DNA from: an uncultured bacterium
GTDB taxonomy: Bacteria > Gemmatimonadota > Gemmatimonadetes > Longimicrobiales > RSA9
Reading direction: 5' to 3'
DNA length: 25,387 bases
NCBI GenBank assembly: GCA_937889645.1
Contig: CALBZE010000055.1
Span: 1-25,387, forward strand
Below, piece by piece: positions 6,789-14,884 of the stretch. The notes below the pieces were generated by a model that worked only from the letters and a program-made list of their open reading frames with translations, had not been told where the DNA came from and did no database searches. The translations under genes and the position numbers were made by a program. Each line of letters starts with the position of its first letter. Position 1 is the stretch's first letter.

Positions 6789-7928
6789 TCACTTCCCCGC
6801 TCCGACCAGCTCCACCGCCTTCTGGACGACCTCGTCCATCGAGGTCGTCGCGCTGAACCCGGCGTTCGCCAGGATCTCGAGCGCCTTCTCCTCGTTCGTG
6901 CCGGTCAGACGGATGACCAGCGGCACCTTGATGTCGATGCGGCGCGTGGCCTCGACGATCCCGTTCGCCACGTCGTCACACCGGGTGATCCCGCCGAAGA
7001 TGTTGAACACGATGACCTTCACGTTCGGGTCGCTCGTGATGATCTTCAGCGCGTTGACCACCTTCTCCGGGTTCGACGAGCCGCCGATGTCCAGGAAGTT
7101 GGCCGGCTCGCCGCCGTAGAACTTGATCAGGTCCATCGTCGCCATGGCGAGCCCCGCGCCGTTGACGACGTTGCCGATGTTCCCCTCCAGCTTGATGAAG
7201 GTGAGACCGGCCTCGCGCGCCAGCGTCTCGGCCTCGGGCTCGGCGGACGTGTCCCGCATTGCAGCGATCTCGGAGCGCCGGAACAGCTCGTTGTCGTCGA
7301 TGTTGAACTTGGCGTCGATCGCTTTGACCTCGCCCGAGGGCGTCGTGATCAGCGGGTTGATCTCCGCGAGCGACGCGCCGCTGTCGAGGAACGCCTGGTA
7401 GAGCTGCTGCAGGATCTTCGCGCACGCGCGCTGCTGCTGGACATCGTCGTAGAGCGACGTGGCGAGCCAGTAGGCCTGGTGCGGCAGGAGCCCGTAGCGC
7501 GGATCGACGACCAGCTTGCGGATCGCCTCCGGATTGGACGCCGCGACCTCCTCGATGTCGACGCCGCCCTCGCGGCTGACCATGAAGACCGGCGCCTTCG
7601 ACGCCCGATCGACGATGATCCCGACGTAGCTCTCGGACGCGATCTCCTCGGCGGGCGTGACGAGGACCTTCTCGACCGTCAGCCCCTTGATGTCCATGCC
7701 GAGGATGCGCTCCGCGTGCGCACGGGCCTCCTCGGGGGTGTTCGCGAGCTTGACGCCGCCCGCCTTGCCGCGCCCGCCGGCGTGAACCTGTGCCTTGACG
7801 ACCACCGGGCCGCCGTACTTGCGGGCGATCGCCTCCGCCTCGGCGGGCGTCGTCGCCACCTCGCCCGGCGGCACCGGCACGCCGTGGGCGCGGAGGATCT
7901 CCTTTGCCTGGTACTCGTGGATGTTCAT
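6789..7928 (-). CDS. sucC: Succinyl-CoA synthetase, beta subunit
   Basis: The nucleotide- and succinate-binding partner of SucD. The 379-residue protein begins MNIHEYQAKEILRAHGVPVP, the canonical SucC start. It has an ATP-grasp domain with VVVKAQVHAGGRGKAGGVK (about 42-60), then a C-terminal ligase domain with LDIGGSSNPEKV and FNIFGGITRCDDVANGIV. The frame is open well upstream, but the ATG at 7928 is preferred because of this N-terminus and a GAGG just upstream. It lies 43 bases after arcC and three before sucD. Whether it uses ADP, GDP or both is not decidable by eye. Confidence 0.97.
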   Translation of the reverse strand: MNIHEYQAKEILRAHGVPVPPGEVATTPAEAEAIARKYGGPVVVKAQVHAGGRGKAGGVKLANTPEEARAHAERILGMDIKGLTVEKVLVTPAEEIASESYVGIIVDRASKAPVFMVSREGGVDIEEVAASNPEAIRKLVVDPRYGLLPHQAYWLATSLYDDVQQQRACAKILQQLYQAFLDSGASLAEINPLITTPSGEVKAIDAKFNIDDNELFRRSEIAAMRDTSAEPEAETLAREAGLTFIKLEGNIGNVVNGAGLAMATMDLIKFYGGEPANFLDIGGSSNPEKVVNALKIITSDPNVKVIVFNIFGGITRCDDVANGIVEATRRIDIKVPLVIRLTGTNEEKALEILANAGFSATTSMDEVVQKAVELVGAGK

Positions 7929-7971
7929 GACCTCACCGTCCTCACGTCTTCGATCCGGAGCCGGCCGTGCG

Positions 7972-8952
7972 TCATGCGACGGCGTCCGGGACGATCGTCG
8001 TCCCCGCCCGCCCGTCGACCGCGGCCAACCCCTGGTCCAATCGCGCGATGTGGGCGCGTCGCCCGCCCTCCCGGACGAAGCCGATCGCGGCCTCGACCTT
8101 CGGGCCCATGCTCCCGCTGGCGAACTCCCCGGCCCGGAACAGCCGTTCGGCCTCGGACGCGGAGACGACGCCGAGCAGCTCCTGCTCCGGCGTGCCGTAG
8201 CGCCGGTACGCACCCTCCACGTTCGTCAGGATCAGCAGCGCCTCCGCACCGATGTCCCGGGCCAGGATCTGCGCCGCGCGATCCTTGTCGACCACGGCGT
8301 CGACGCCTTCGAGCCCGAGCCGCGGATCCCGACGCACGGGCGTGCCACCGCCGCCGGCGGCGATCACGATCGTGCCCGCGTCGACCAGCTTGCGGACCTG
8401 ATCGCTCTCGACCACGGCCACGGGTCTCGGCGAGGGCACGAGGCGGCGCCACCCACCGGGAACGGGCCCGACCGTCCAGCCGTGCTCGCGCTCCATCGCG
8501 CGTGCCCGCGTCTCGTCCATGATCCGGCCGATCGGCTTGGATGGCGCGCCCAGCTCAGGGTCGTCCGGGTCGACGAGGACCTGCGTGATCAACGTCACCA
8601 CGTCGCGGCGCACGCCGGCCCGTTCGAGCGCGTTCTGAAGCGATTGCTGGATCATGTAACCGATCCAGCCGGCCGTTGCGGCGTCCAACACGCCGAGGGG
8701 CAGGGGCGGAAGCTCGTCGCTGGCCGCTTCGTTCCTCACCAGCTCGTCGCCGATCTGGGGACCGTTCCCGTGAACGACGGCGATCTTCCAGCCCTGCCCC
8801 GCGAGCGCGACGATCGGCTCCAGACTCTCGCGCGTGTGCGCGAACTGCTGGCGGATGTCGCCTCGCTCGCCCGGTGCGATCAGAGCGTTTCCCCCGAGCG
8901 CCACGACGATTCGGCGCCCGGACGCATCCCCCGCTTCGGGCCGCGCTAACAT
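7972..8952 (-). CDS. arcC: Carbamate kinase
   Basis: Interconverts carbamoyl phosphate plus ADP with carbamate plus ATP. It is a 326-residue amino acid kinase-fold protein. Motifs in order: VVALGGNALI (about 15-24), VVHGNGPQIGDE, IAAGGGGTPV, DKDRAAQILARDIGAE, LTNVEGAYRRYG and SMGPKVEAAIGFV. The ATG at 8952 has a strong GGGAGGTG ribosome binding site seven bases away; an in-frame upstream extension to 8976 has none. No arginine deiminase or ornithine carbamoyltransferase lies nearby, so the substrate source (arginine, citrulline, purine or allantoin breakdown) is unknown. It stands directly upstream of sucCD, another ATP-forming step. Confidence 0.95.
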   Translation of the reverse strand: MLARPEAGDASGRRIVVALGGNALIAPGERGDIRQQFAHTRESLEPIVALAGQGWKIAVVHGNGPQIGDELVRNEAASDELPPLPLGVLDAATAGWIGYMIQQSLQNALERAGVRRDVVTLITQVLVDPDDPELGAPSKPIGRIMDETRARAMEREHGWTVGPVPGGWRRLVPSPRPVAVVESDQVRKLVDAGTIVIAAGGGGTPVRRDPRLGLEGVDAVVDKDRAAQILARDIGAEALLILTNVEGAYRRYGTPEQELLGVVSASEAERLFRAGEFASGSMGPKVEAAIGFVREGGRRAHIARLDQGLAAVDGRAGTTIVPDAVA

Positions 8953-9011
8953 ATCCCCACCTCCCGTCGGGTGCAACCCGGTGTCATCGAGAAATCGAGT
9001 CGCGTCGAGAA

Positions 9012-9037
9012 CCCGGCCGAAACCGGCGGTCGCCGGG
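9012..9037 (-). other. GC-rich hairpin between the UPF0182 gene and arcC
   Basis: The 94-base gap (8953-9046) contains CCCGGC at 9012-9017 pairing with GCCGGG at 9032-9037, and an alternative inner stem GCCG/CGGC at 9016-9027. There is no clear T-tract. It may be a weak transcription stop or pause between the mutase-UPF0182 pair and the arcC-suc genes. I see no convincing promoter for arcC in the rest of the gap, only TCGA-rich short repeats at 8987-9008. Confidence 0.35.
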
Positions 9038-9046
9038 CCGCCCGCC

Positions 9047-11788
9047 TCAGGGCGTGAGCGTCGCCGCGCTCTGGAGCAGCGTCTTGAGCGCGCCCCAGCT
9101 CTCGCCGAAACCGGCCCAGTCCCCGTTGCGCAGGCGCTGCTCCGCCTGGTTCAGCAGTTCCAGCGCCTGTCGGGTCCAGTCCCCCCGCACCGCCGGCCGT
9201 GGGTCGGCCGCATTCGGTCCGGCCTGGCGCCTCGATTCGGCGCCGGGCGAGCCGAGCTGCCGGATCGCTTCCTCGAGCGTCGGCGCCATGCTCACGGCGC
9301 GGCCATCGCTCACCACCACGCGCGCGAGCTCGGGAATCGGACTCTCGCGCGCCGATAGGAAGATCGGCTGGACGTAGAGGAACGCGTTCTCCAGCGGGAC
9401 GACCCGGAGCTGCCCCAAGTTGACGCTCCCGCCCGCCTGTCGCCAGAGGGAGAGCTGGGGCGAGATCCCGGGATCGGCCTCGACCAGCGCTTCGACCTGG
9501 CTCGGCCCCGGGACCTGCTGGTCGCGGGGCAACTCCAGCAGGATGAGCTCGCCGTAATGCGGCGGATCGCTCCGCGCGACCAGCACCGCCGTCATGTTCT
9601 GCCGCTCCCGCGCGATGAACGGCATGGGGAGCAAGAACTCGGGCCGCTCGCCTCCCGGCAGCGTGAGCAGCGCGTGGATCGGCAAGTACGGCCGCCCGCC
9701 GTTCCCCTGCCCTCTCGAGCCCGGAAGCTGCCACAGGTCCTGGCCGGCGTAGAACGTCTCCGGGCTCTCGACGTGGTATTCCTTGAGGATCTCCGCCTGC
9801 GCCAGCAGGTAGAGGCGCGGGTAGCGCAGGTGCGGGAGCAGCTCCGGCGGCATCGCCCGGAACGGCTGGATGAGCCCGGGGAAGACCCGCCTGTACGTCT
9901 CGAGGATCGGGTCCGCATCGTCGACCGCGTACAAAGCGACGTCGCCGGTCACGGCGTCCACCACCGCCTTCACGCTGCTCCGGAGATAGCGGATGTTCCG
10001 GCGCCCGGCGAATTCGAGCGGGCGCGAGAGCGGAAACGTCGACGACGCGACGTACCCGTCCAGGATCCATCGGATGCGCCCGCCGGAGATGACGGGCTGG
10101 GCATCCGGATCCCACAGCAGGAACGGAGCGATCTCGCCCACGCGGTCGTGCACGGCGCGGCGGAAGACGAGCCGGCTCTCGTTCGTGAGCTCCCTCGAGA
10201 ACAGCAGGTTCTTGTCCCGGAACCGCCACGCGAAGGCGAGGACCCGGGCGAACGAGGCGAGGCGGATGCCGGCCGGCCCGTCGGGCTCCGCCCCGTCCTC
10301 CGACAAGACGTCGGTCAGCGGCCCGAGGACGATGTACTCGTTCCCGCCGCCCGCCCGCCCCATGATTTCCCCGAAGTAGATGCTCGGATTCAGTAGGTCG
10401 AACACGGCCGGCGCGGCCGGATCCCGGTCGCCCTGGAGGTTCCGCAGCCAGCGGAACGGCTCGCCGCTCGGCGACCGCGTCGAGGTGGGCGTCACGACCG
10501 CGCCCATCCCCCGGACGTACATCGGGTTGAGGTGCAACGTCTGCCAGGTCCGCGCGGTCGGCGGGAGTCCTTCGGGGTGGAACTCCCGCACCGCGATCGC
10601 GACCTGCCGCCTCTCGTCCCCCTCGCCGTACCGATCGTAGTCGACATCGGCGAAGCGGTAGTAGCGACGGATCGACTCCACCTCGTTGAACATGGTGGCC
10701 AGCGGCTCGGGGTCCCACAGCGGGAGCTGGGCGAGCCGGGGCGCGAGGTCCTCCCAGTCCGGGAGCGCGGCGGGCCGGTAGTCCATGCGCCGCCGCTCGA
10801 TACGGTGGAGGTCGTACGCCCTGCGCGTGAACTCCAGGTTCCACCCGATGAACTGCGCCTCACGGGCGAGTTGATTCGGCTCGACCTGGAACTTCTGGAC
10901 GAACGCCGGATACAGCTGCCCGAGCGCGACCGCCGCGACGCCGAGCCCGCTCACGCCGACGAGCGCGGGGATCCATGACCGCCTCCAAGCTCCGTAGAGG
11001 AGTCCCGCCGAGCCGGCCGCGGCGAGGATCGCCAGGATCCGGCGGGCGGGCAGCCGCGCGTATACGTCGGTGTAACCGAGCCCGCCCCCGATACCGGTCC
11101 CGTCCAGGAGCAGGCCGTGCCGCCCGAGCCAGTAGCGCGCCCCGAGGAGGAGCACGACGATCGCCGCCAGCACGACGAAGTGGAGCCGCGCCTCCTCCAC
11201 GACCAGGAGCCGCCGGTCGCGCACGCGGATCGAGCCGGCGAGAACGTAACCGAGCAGGACGAGCGCGATCGACCATGTCGTCACCAGGAGCAGGAAATCG
11301 ATCGCGCGGAAATAGATGGGGAGCGAAAAGACGTAGAACGAGAGGTCTCGGCCGAAGAGCGGGTCGGCCACGCCCCACTCCACCTGCCGCAGCCACGCCA
11401 GGACCCGAATCGCGTCCTGGCCGCCGAAGAACAGCCCCGAGAACCACCAGCCGGCCAGTACCGATACGACCAGACTCCCGCCCAGCACGTAGTATTGCGG
11501 GACCTGCTCCGCGATCTCGATGTTGCCGTACGTGCGACGCAGATGGATCGGCCCGAGCCGCCGAGCGACGATCCACAGGTTGGCGAAGATGATCAACGCG
11601 GCAAGGCCGCCGGCGGCGAACCTAACGCCAGCCCCGGCGGCCAGTCGCGTCCAGAAGATCGACGGATAGCCGAGCTCCTGGAACCATAACGCATCCGTGT
11701 ACAGCTCGACGGCCGTTCGCCCTCCCATGAGCAGCAAGAACAGGGTGGCGCCGGCCACGAGGAGCGGCCGGCCCGGCCGTCGGGTCAT
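9047..11788 (-). CDS. UPF0182 (COG1615) family integral membrane protein, function unknown
   Basis: A 913-residue protein of the UPF0182 family, known from actinobacteria, cyanobacteria and several other phyla but without an assigned function. About seven hydrophobic segments occupy the N-terminal third (roughly 8-28, 52-75, 99-121, 160-184, 203-221, 250-268, 272-293), followed by some 600 mostly polar residues. Family landmarks are QFIGWNLEFTRRAYDL (313-327), SIRRYYRFADVDYDRY, IYFGEIMG followed by EYIVLG, and LRYPRLYLLAQAEILKEYH. The last 70 residues are a helical, Gln/Arg/Ala-rich tail, also usual in the family. The ATG at 11788 is one base after the mutase stop, so the two are surely co-transcribed. 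The polar region probably lies outside the membrane; that is inference. Confidence 0.92.
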   Translation of the reverse strand: MTRRPGRPLLVAGATLFLLLMGGRTAVELYTDALWFQELGYPSIFWTRLAAGAGVRFAAGGLAALIIFANLWIVARRLGPIHLRRTYGNIEIAEQVPQYYVLGGSLVVSVLAGWWFSGLFFGGQDAIRVLAWLRQVEWGVADPLFGRDLSFYVFSLPIYFRAIDFLLLVTTWSIALVLLGYVLAGSIRVRDRRLLVVEEARLHFVVLAAIVVLLLGARYWLGRHGLLLDGTGIGGGLGYTDVYARLPARRILAILAAAGSAGLLYGAWRRSWIPALVGVSGLGVAAVALGQLYPAFVQKFQVEPNQLAREAQFIGWNLEFTRRAYDLHRIERRRMDYRPAALPDWEDLAPRLAQLPLWDPEPLATMFNEVESIRRYYRFADVDYDRYGEGDERRQVAIAVREFHPEGLPPTARTWQTLHLNPMYVRGMGAVVTPTSTRSPSGEPFRWLRNLQGDRDPAAPAVFDLLNPSIYFGEIMGRAGGGNEYIVLGPLTDVLSEDGAEPDGPAGIRLASFARVLAFAWRFRDKNLLFSRELTNESRLVFRRAVHDRVGEIAPFLLWDPDAQPVISGGRIRWILDGYVASSTFPLSRPLEFAGRRNIRYLRSSVKAVVDAVTGDVALYAVDDADPILETYRRVFPGLIQPFRAMPPELLPHLRYPRLYLLAQAEILKEYHVESPETFYAGQDLWQLPGSRGQGNGGRPYLPIHALLTLPGGERPEFLLPMPFIARERQNMTAVLVARSDPPHYGELILLELPRDQQVPGPSQVEALVEADPGISPQLSLWRQAGGSVNLGQLRVVPLENAFLYVQPIFLSARESPIPELARVVVSDGRAVSMAPTLEEAIRQLGSPGAESRRQAGPNAADPRPAVRGDWTRQALELLNQAEQRLRNGDWAGFGESWGALKTLLQSAATLTP

Positions 11789-11789
11789 A

Positions 11790-13163
11790 TCAGACGCGCA
11801 CTCCCTGCCTCTCCAACCAGCCCTCCACCGTGCGACGGATCGCCTCGAGCCGTTCCGGGGTGCGAGCCTCGAACCGCAGCACGAGGACCGGCTGCGTGTT
11901 CGACGCGCGCAGGAGGCCCCAGCCCCCGTCGAACAGGATCCTGGCGCCGTCCACGTCGATCACCTCGTGGTCCCGGCGGAACTCTTCTATCGCGCGGCGC
12001 ACGATCTCGAACTTCTGGTCCTCCGGCACGTCGATGCGGATCTCGGGCGTAGAGACGTACGTCGGGAACTCGTCGACCCGCGCAGAGAGCGGCCGATCCG
12101 ACCGCGCGACGAGGTCGACCAGGCGGCATGCGGCGTAGAGCGCATCGTCGAAGCCGTAGAACGAATCCGAGAAGCAGATGTGCCCCGACAACTCCCCCGC
12201 GACCGGCGCCCCGGTCTCGCGCATCTTCTCCTTGATGAGCGAGTGCCCGGTCTTCCACATGATCGCCTCGCCGCCCCGCGCGGTGTAGACCTCAGGGACC
12301 GCCTGCGAGCACTTCACGTCGAAGATCAGCTTCTGCCCCGGTCCGCGGCGCTCCAGCACGTCCAGCCCGAAAAGGAGGAGCAGGATGTCGCCGCGCACGA
12401 TCCGGCCCTTCTCGTCGACCGCGCCGATCCTGTCCGCATCGCCGTCGAACGCGACGCCGAGGTCGGCCTTCTCCTCGCGCACGCGAGCGATCAAGTCGAC
12501 GAGGTTCTCATCCACCACGGGATCCGGGTGATGGTTCGGAAAAGTGCCGTCGGAGACGCAGTAGAGCGGCACGACGTCGGCGCCGATCCCCTCGAGGAGC
12601 TGGACCGCGACCAGGCTCCCCGTCCCGTTGCCGCAGTCTACCACCACCTTGATCGGCTTCTCGAGGCGAAACCGCGACGTGACGTCCTGGACGTATTCCG
12701 GCAGAATATCGCGCCTTTCGCCGCGGCCGGAGCCCGACTCGAAGGCGTCCTCCTCGATGATCGTGCGCAGCCGCTGGATCGTCTCGCCCCACAGCGCGCG
12801 CCCGTCGATGACCATCTTGAAGCCGTTGTACTCCGGCGGGTTGTGCGACCCCGTGATCTGGATCCCGCCGTCCGTACCGTACCGCTTGGTCGCATAGTAG
12901 AGAACCGGCGTGGGGACCGTGCCGACGTCGACCACGTGGACGCCCGCGGCCTGGATGCCGCGCGTGATCCCCGCGGCCAGCTCCGGCGAGCTGGGGCGGT
13001 TGTCGTGCCCGACGACCACCGTGAGGTCCTCTGCGCCGCCACGACGCCGCCTCAGCTCGGTCGCATACGCGCGCCCCACGCCTTCGGCCACCTCGGGCGT
13101 CAGATCCTCCCCCACAACGCCGCGAATGTCGTACTCGCGAAAGATATGCGGATTCGCCCTCAT
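11790..13163 (-). CDS. manB: Phosphomannomutase/phosphoglucomutase (alpha-D-phosphohexomutase)
   Basis: Interconverts hexose 6- and 1-phosphates, feeding GDP-mannose or UDP-glucose for polysaccharide and envelope glycans. The 457-residue protein begins MRANPHIFREYDIRGVVGEDL. It shows the four signatures of the superfamily: phosphoserine loop ITGSHNPPEYNGFKM (S106), metal loop DGDADR (240-245), sugar-binding GELSGH (323-328) and phosphate-binding RASNTQP (419-425). The RxSNTxP form and the FREYDIRG start match the bifunctional PMM/PGM (AlgC-like) branch. The ATG at 13163 is chosen because a GGGAGAGGGAG ribosome binding site precedes it; a longer frame to 13211 would run into the promoter's -10 box. 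Gene symbol by subfamily; exact sugar preference is uncertain. Confidence 0.93.
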   Translation of the reverse strand: MRANPHIFREYDIRGVVGEDLTPEVAEGVGRAYATELRRRRGGAEDLTVVVGHDNRPSSPELAAGITRGIQAAGVHVVDVGTVPTPVLYYATKRYGTDGGIQITGSHNPPEYNGFKMVIDGRALWGETIQRLRTIIEEDAFESGSGRGERRDILPEYVQDVTSRFRLEKPIKVVVDCGNGTGSLVAVQLLEGIGADVVPLYCVSDGTFPNHHPDPVVDENLVDLIARVREEKADLGVAFDGDADRIGAVDEKGRIVRGDILLLLFGLDVLERRGPGQKLIFDVKCSQAVPEVYTARGGEAIMWKTGHSLIKEKMRETGAPVAGELSGHICFSDSFYGFDDALYAACRLVDLVARSDRPLSARVDEFPTYVSTPEIRIDVPEDQKFEIVRRAIEEFRRDHEVIDVDGARILFDGGWGLLRASNTQPVLVLRFEARTPERLEAIRRTVEGWLERQGVRV

Positions 13164-13211
13164 CGATCTCCCTCTCCCGTGCACGTGCGCCCGGATCGCG
13201 GGCGGCGGCAA

Positions 13212-13239
13212 AGTATGCGGTGGGGTGGAGACGCGTCAA
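13212..13239 (-). promoter_or_regulatory. Sigma70-like promoter upstream of the phosphohexomutase gene
   Basis: Read on the minus strand: TTGACG (13239-13234, 5 of 6 to consensus), a 16-base spacer, then CATACT (13217-13212, 4 of 6). A start near 13205 would leave about 40 bases of leader before the ATG at 13163. It lies just after the two hairpins that close the nuo operon, which is where a new promoter is expected. Found by eye only. Confidence 0.55.
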
Positions 13240-13264
13240 GCAAACTCGAGGCCGTTCAAACGAG

Positions 13265-13295
13265 AACCGGCCGGCGCGTGCCGCGCCGGCCGGTT
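13265..13295 (-). terminator. Probable terminator of the nuo operon (14-bp perfect hairpin)
   Basis: AACCGGCCGGCGCG, loop TGC (GCA on the transcript), then its exact reverse complement: a 14-bp stem with no mismatch. In the direction of transcription it is followed by TCTCGTTTGAA on the coding strand, a weak, interrupted T-tract. It lies in the 185-base gap between nuoN and the next gene, after all complex I genes. Stem strength and place favour termination; the poor T-tract lowers certainty. Confidence 0.65.
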
Positions 13296-13303
13296 TCGCG
13301 TCC

Positions 13304-13328
13304 GGAGCCGGTCCCCTCGACCGGCTCC
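13304..13328 (-). terminator. Second hairpin after nuoN
   Basis: GGAGCCGGTC, loop CCCTC, GACCGGCTCC: a perfect 10-bp stem with a 5-base loop, beginning about 20 bases after the nuoN stop and 8 bases before the larger hairpin. It has no T-tract of its own. It may act with the neighbouring hairpin as a tandem terminator or as a 3'-end mRNA stabiliser. Confidence 0.5.
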
Positions 13329-13348
13329 TCGATTCACCCGTCGTCCGA

Positions 13349-14863
13349 TCAGCGGATCGAGAGCGGCAGCCCGCCTCCCGCCGCATGGGCGAAGATCGCC
13401 GTGCTCCGCTCCGCGATCTCGAGGAGCGACCCGGGGAAGATCCCGAGCCACAGGATCCCGATCACCGCGGCCACGAGCGCAGCCCGCACGCCCGGCGACA
13501 CGGCGATCCCCTCGTGCGCCTCCGCGTCCGCCGGAGTGCGGAACCACATGTACCAGGCCACCCGCAGGTAGTAGTAGTACGAGAGGAGCGATGCCAGGAC
13601 CAGGATCACGGCCTCGAAGATCATCCCCTTCTCCACTGCGGCTCGCAGGATGTAGAACTTCCCGATGAACCCGCCGGTGAACGGGAAGCCCGCGAGCGAG
13701 AGGAGGAAGATCGTCATGGCGATCCCGAGCACCGGCCGCTGCCAGCCGAGCCCGGCGTACCAATCGATGTCCACGCGCGACTCGCCCTGCCGCCCCACCA
13801 CCAGCACCACAGCGAAGGCGCCGACCGTCATCAGCGTGTAGACGACGAGGTAGAACAGGAACGACGCCGCGCCCGTCGTGCTCGCCGCCGCCAGCGCCAC
13901 CATCAGGTACCCGGCGTGTGCGATGCTCGAGTAGGCCAGCATGCGCTTGACGTTCCCCTGCACCGTCGCAATCAGGTTCGCCGCGATCATCGTGAGCACC
14001 GCGACCCCCGCGACGAGTTGGCCCCAGGTGTCGTGCAGGCTGGGGAACGCCGTCAGGAACACGCGGAGGAACGCCGCGAACGCCGCCGCCTTGACCGCCG
14101 CGGCCATGAAGCCCGCGACCGGCGCCGGCGCGCCATCGTACGCGTCCGGCGTCCACATGTGGAACGGCACCGCCGCCACCTTGAACGCGAACCCGACGGC
14201 GAGCAGCACCATCCCGATCAGCAGCATCGGGCTCGCGCCGAGGCCGTCGATCCCAACGACGTTCGCGACCACGGCGAGGTTCGTGCTGCGCGCGCTCCCG
14301 TAGACCAGCGCGACACCGAAGAGGAAGAACGCGCTCGAGAACGCGCCGAGCAGGAAGTACTTGAGCGATGCCTCCGCCGCCCGCGGGTCCCGCCGGTTCG
14401 CGCCCGTGAGCACGTAGACGGCCACCGACATCAGCTCCAGCCCGATGAAGATGACCATCAGGTCCCGCGAGCCGGCGAACACCATCATCCCGACGGCGGC
14501 CAGGAGGACCAGGACGTAAAGCTCGCCGTACTTCATCCGCTCCTGCTCGAGGTACCGCTCGGCCACCAGGACGAACAGGCCCGCCGCGAGCAGGAAGACG
14601 TAGTTCGTGAAGACCCGGAACGTATCCAGCGCCATGACGCCGTCGGTCCCGACTTCGCGGAACGTGCCCAGCCACGCGTTCGCCACGGCCGCCAGCACGA
14701 TCCCGACGAACGTCAGTCTCGCGATCCCCGGCCGGGACGGCTCGCTCCGGTCGCCGCGCTGGAAGACGTCCACCAGGAGCACCAGCATCGCCCAGACCGA
14801 GAGGACCGTCTCGGGGAGCAACGCCCAGAGGTAGTGCGTCTGGGTCGAGAAATCGAGAAGCAT
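13349..14863 (-). CDS. nuoN: NADH-quinone oxidoreductase subunit N
   Basis: One of three antiporter-like proton-pumping subunits in the complex I membrane arm. It is hydrophobic throughout, with about 14 membrane segments and 504 residues. Key charges are present: E143 in IFIGLELMSVAVY, K228 in GFAFKVAAVPFHMWTPDAYDG and K258 in AAAVKAAAF. It is the last gene of the nuo operon, 21 bases after nuoM, and two hairpins follow its stop. The ATG at 14863 gives a typical N-terminus (MLLDFSTQTHYLWALLPE). A GTG at 14875 would add four residues; neither has a strong ribosome binding site (AAGG about 11 bases before the ATG). Confidence 0.96.
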   Translation of the reverse strand: MLLDFSTQTHYLWALLPETVLSVWAMLVLLVDVFQRGDRSEPSRPGIARLTFVGIVLAAVANAWLGTFREVGTDGVMALDTFRVFTNYVFLLAAGLFVLVAERYLEQERMKYGELYVLVLLAAVGMMVFAGSRDLMVIFIGLELMSVAVYVLTGANRRDPRAAEASLKYFLLGAFSSAFFLFGVALVYGSARSTNLAVVANVVGIDGLGASPMLLIGMVLLAVGFAFKVAAVPFHMWTPDAYDGAPAPVAGFMAAAVKAAAFAAFLRVFLTAFPSLHDTWGQLVAGVAVLTMIAANLIATVQGNVKRMLAYSSIAHAGYLMVALAAASTTGAASFLFYLVVYTLMTVGAFAVVLVVGRQGESRVDIDWYAGLGWQRPVLGIAMTIFLLSLAGFPFTGGFIGKFYILRAAVEKGMIFEAVILVLASLLSYYYYLRVAWYMWFRTPADAEAHEGIAVSPGVRAALVAAVIGILWLGIFPGSLLEIAERSTAIFAHAAGGGLPLSIR

Positions 14864-14884
14864 CGGTTCGAACACCTTCGCTCG

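Noticed and set aside
6030..8522. An open plus-strand frame of 830 codons opposite sucD, sucC and arcC
   Set aside because: Antisense shadow of three genes with complete catalytic motifs; no independent support.
8987..9010. Repeated TCGA units (TCGAGAAATCGAG then GTCGAGA) before arcC, as a possible operator
   Set aside because: The repeats are only 4-5 bases, and the same TCGAGAAATCGAG string occurs by chance inside nuoN at about 14845; no promoter can be placed beside it.
8946..10844. A 632-codon minus-strand frame inside the UPF0182 gene
   Set aside because: It overlaps the UPF0182 frame, whose product matches the family along its full length; the alternative product is Arg/Gly/Pro-rich noise.
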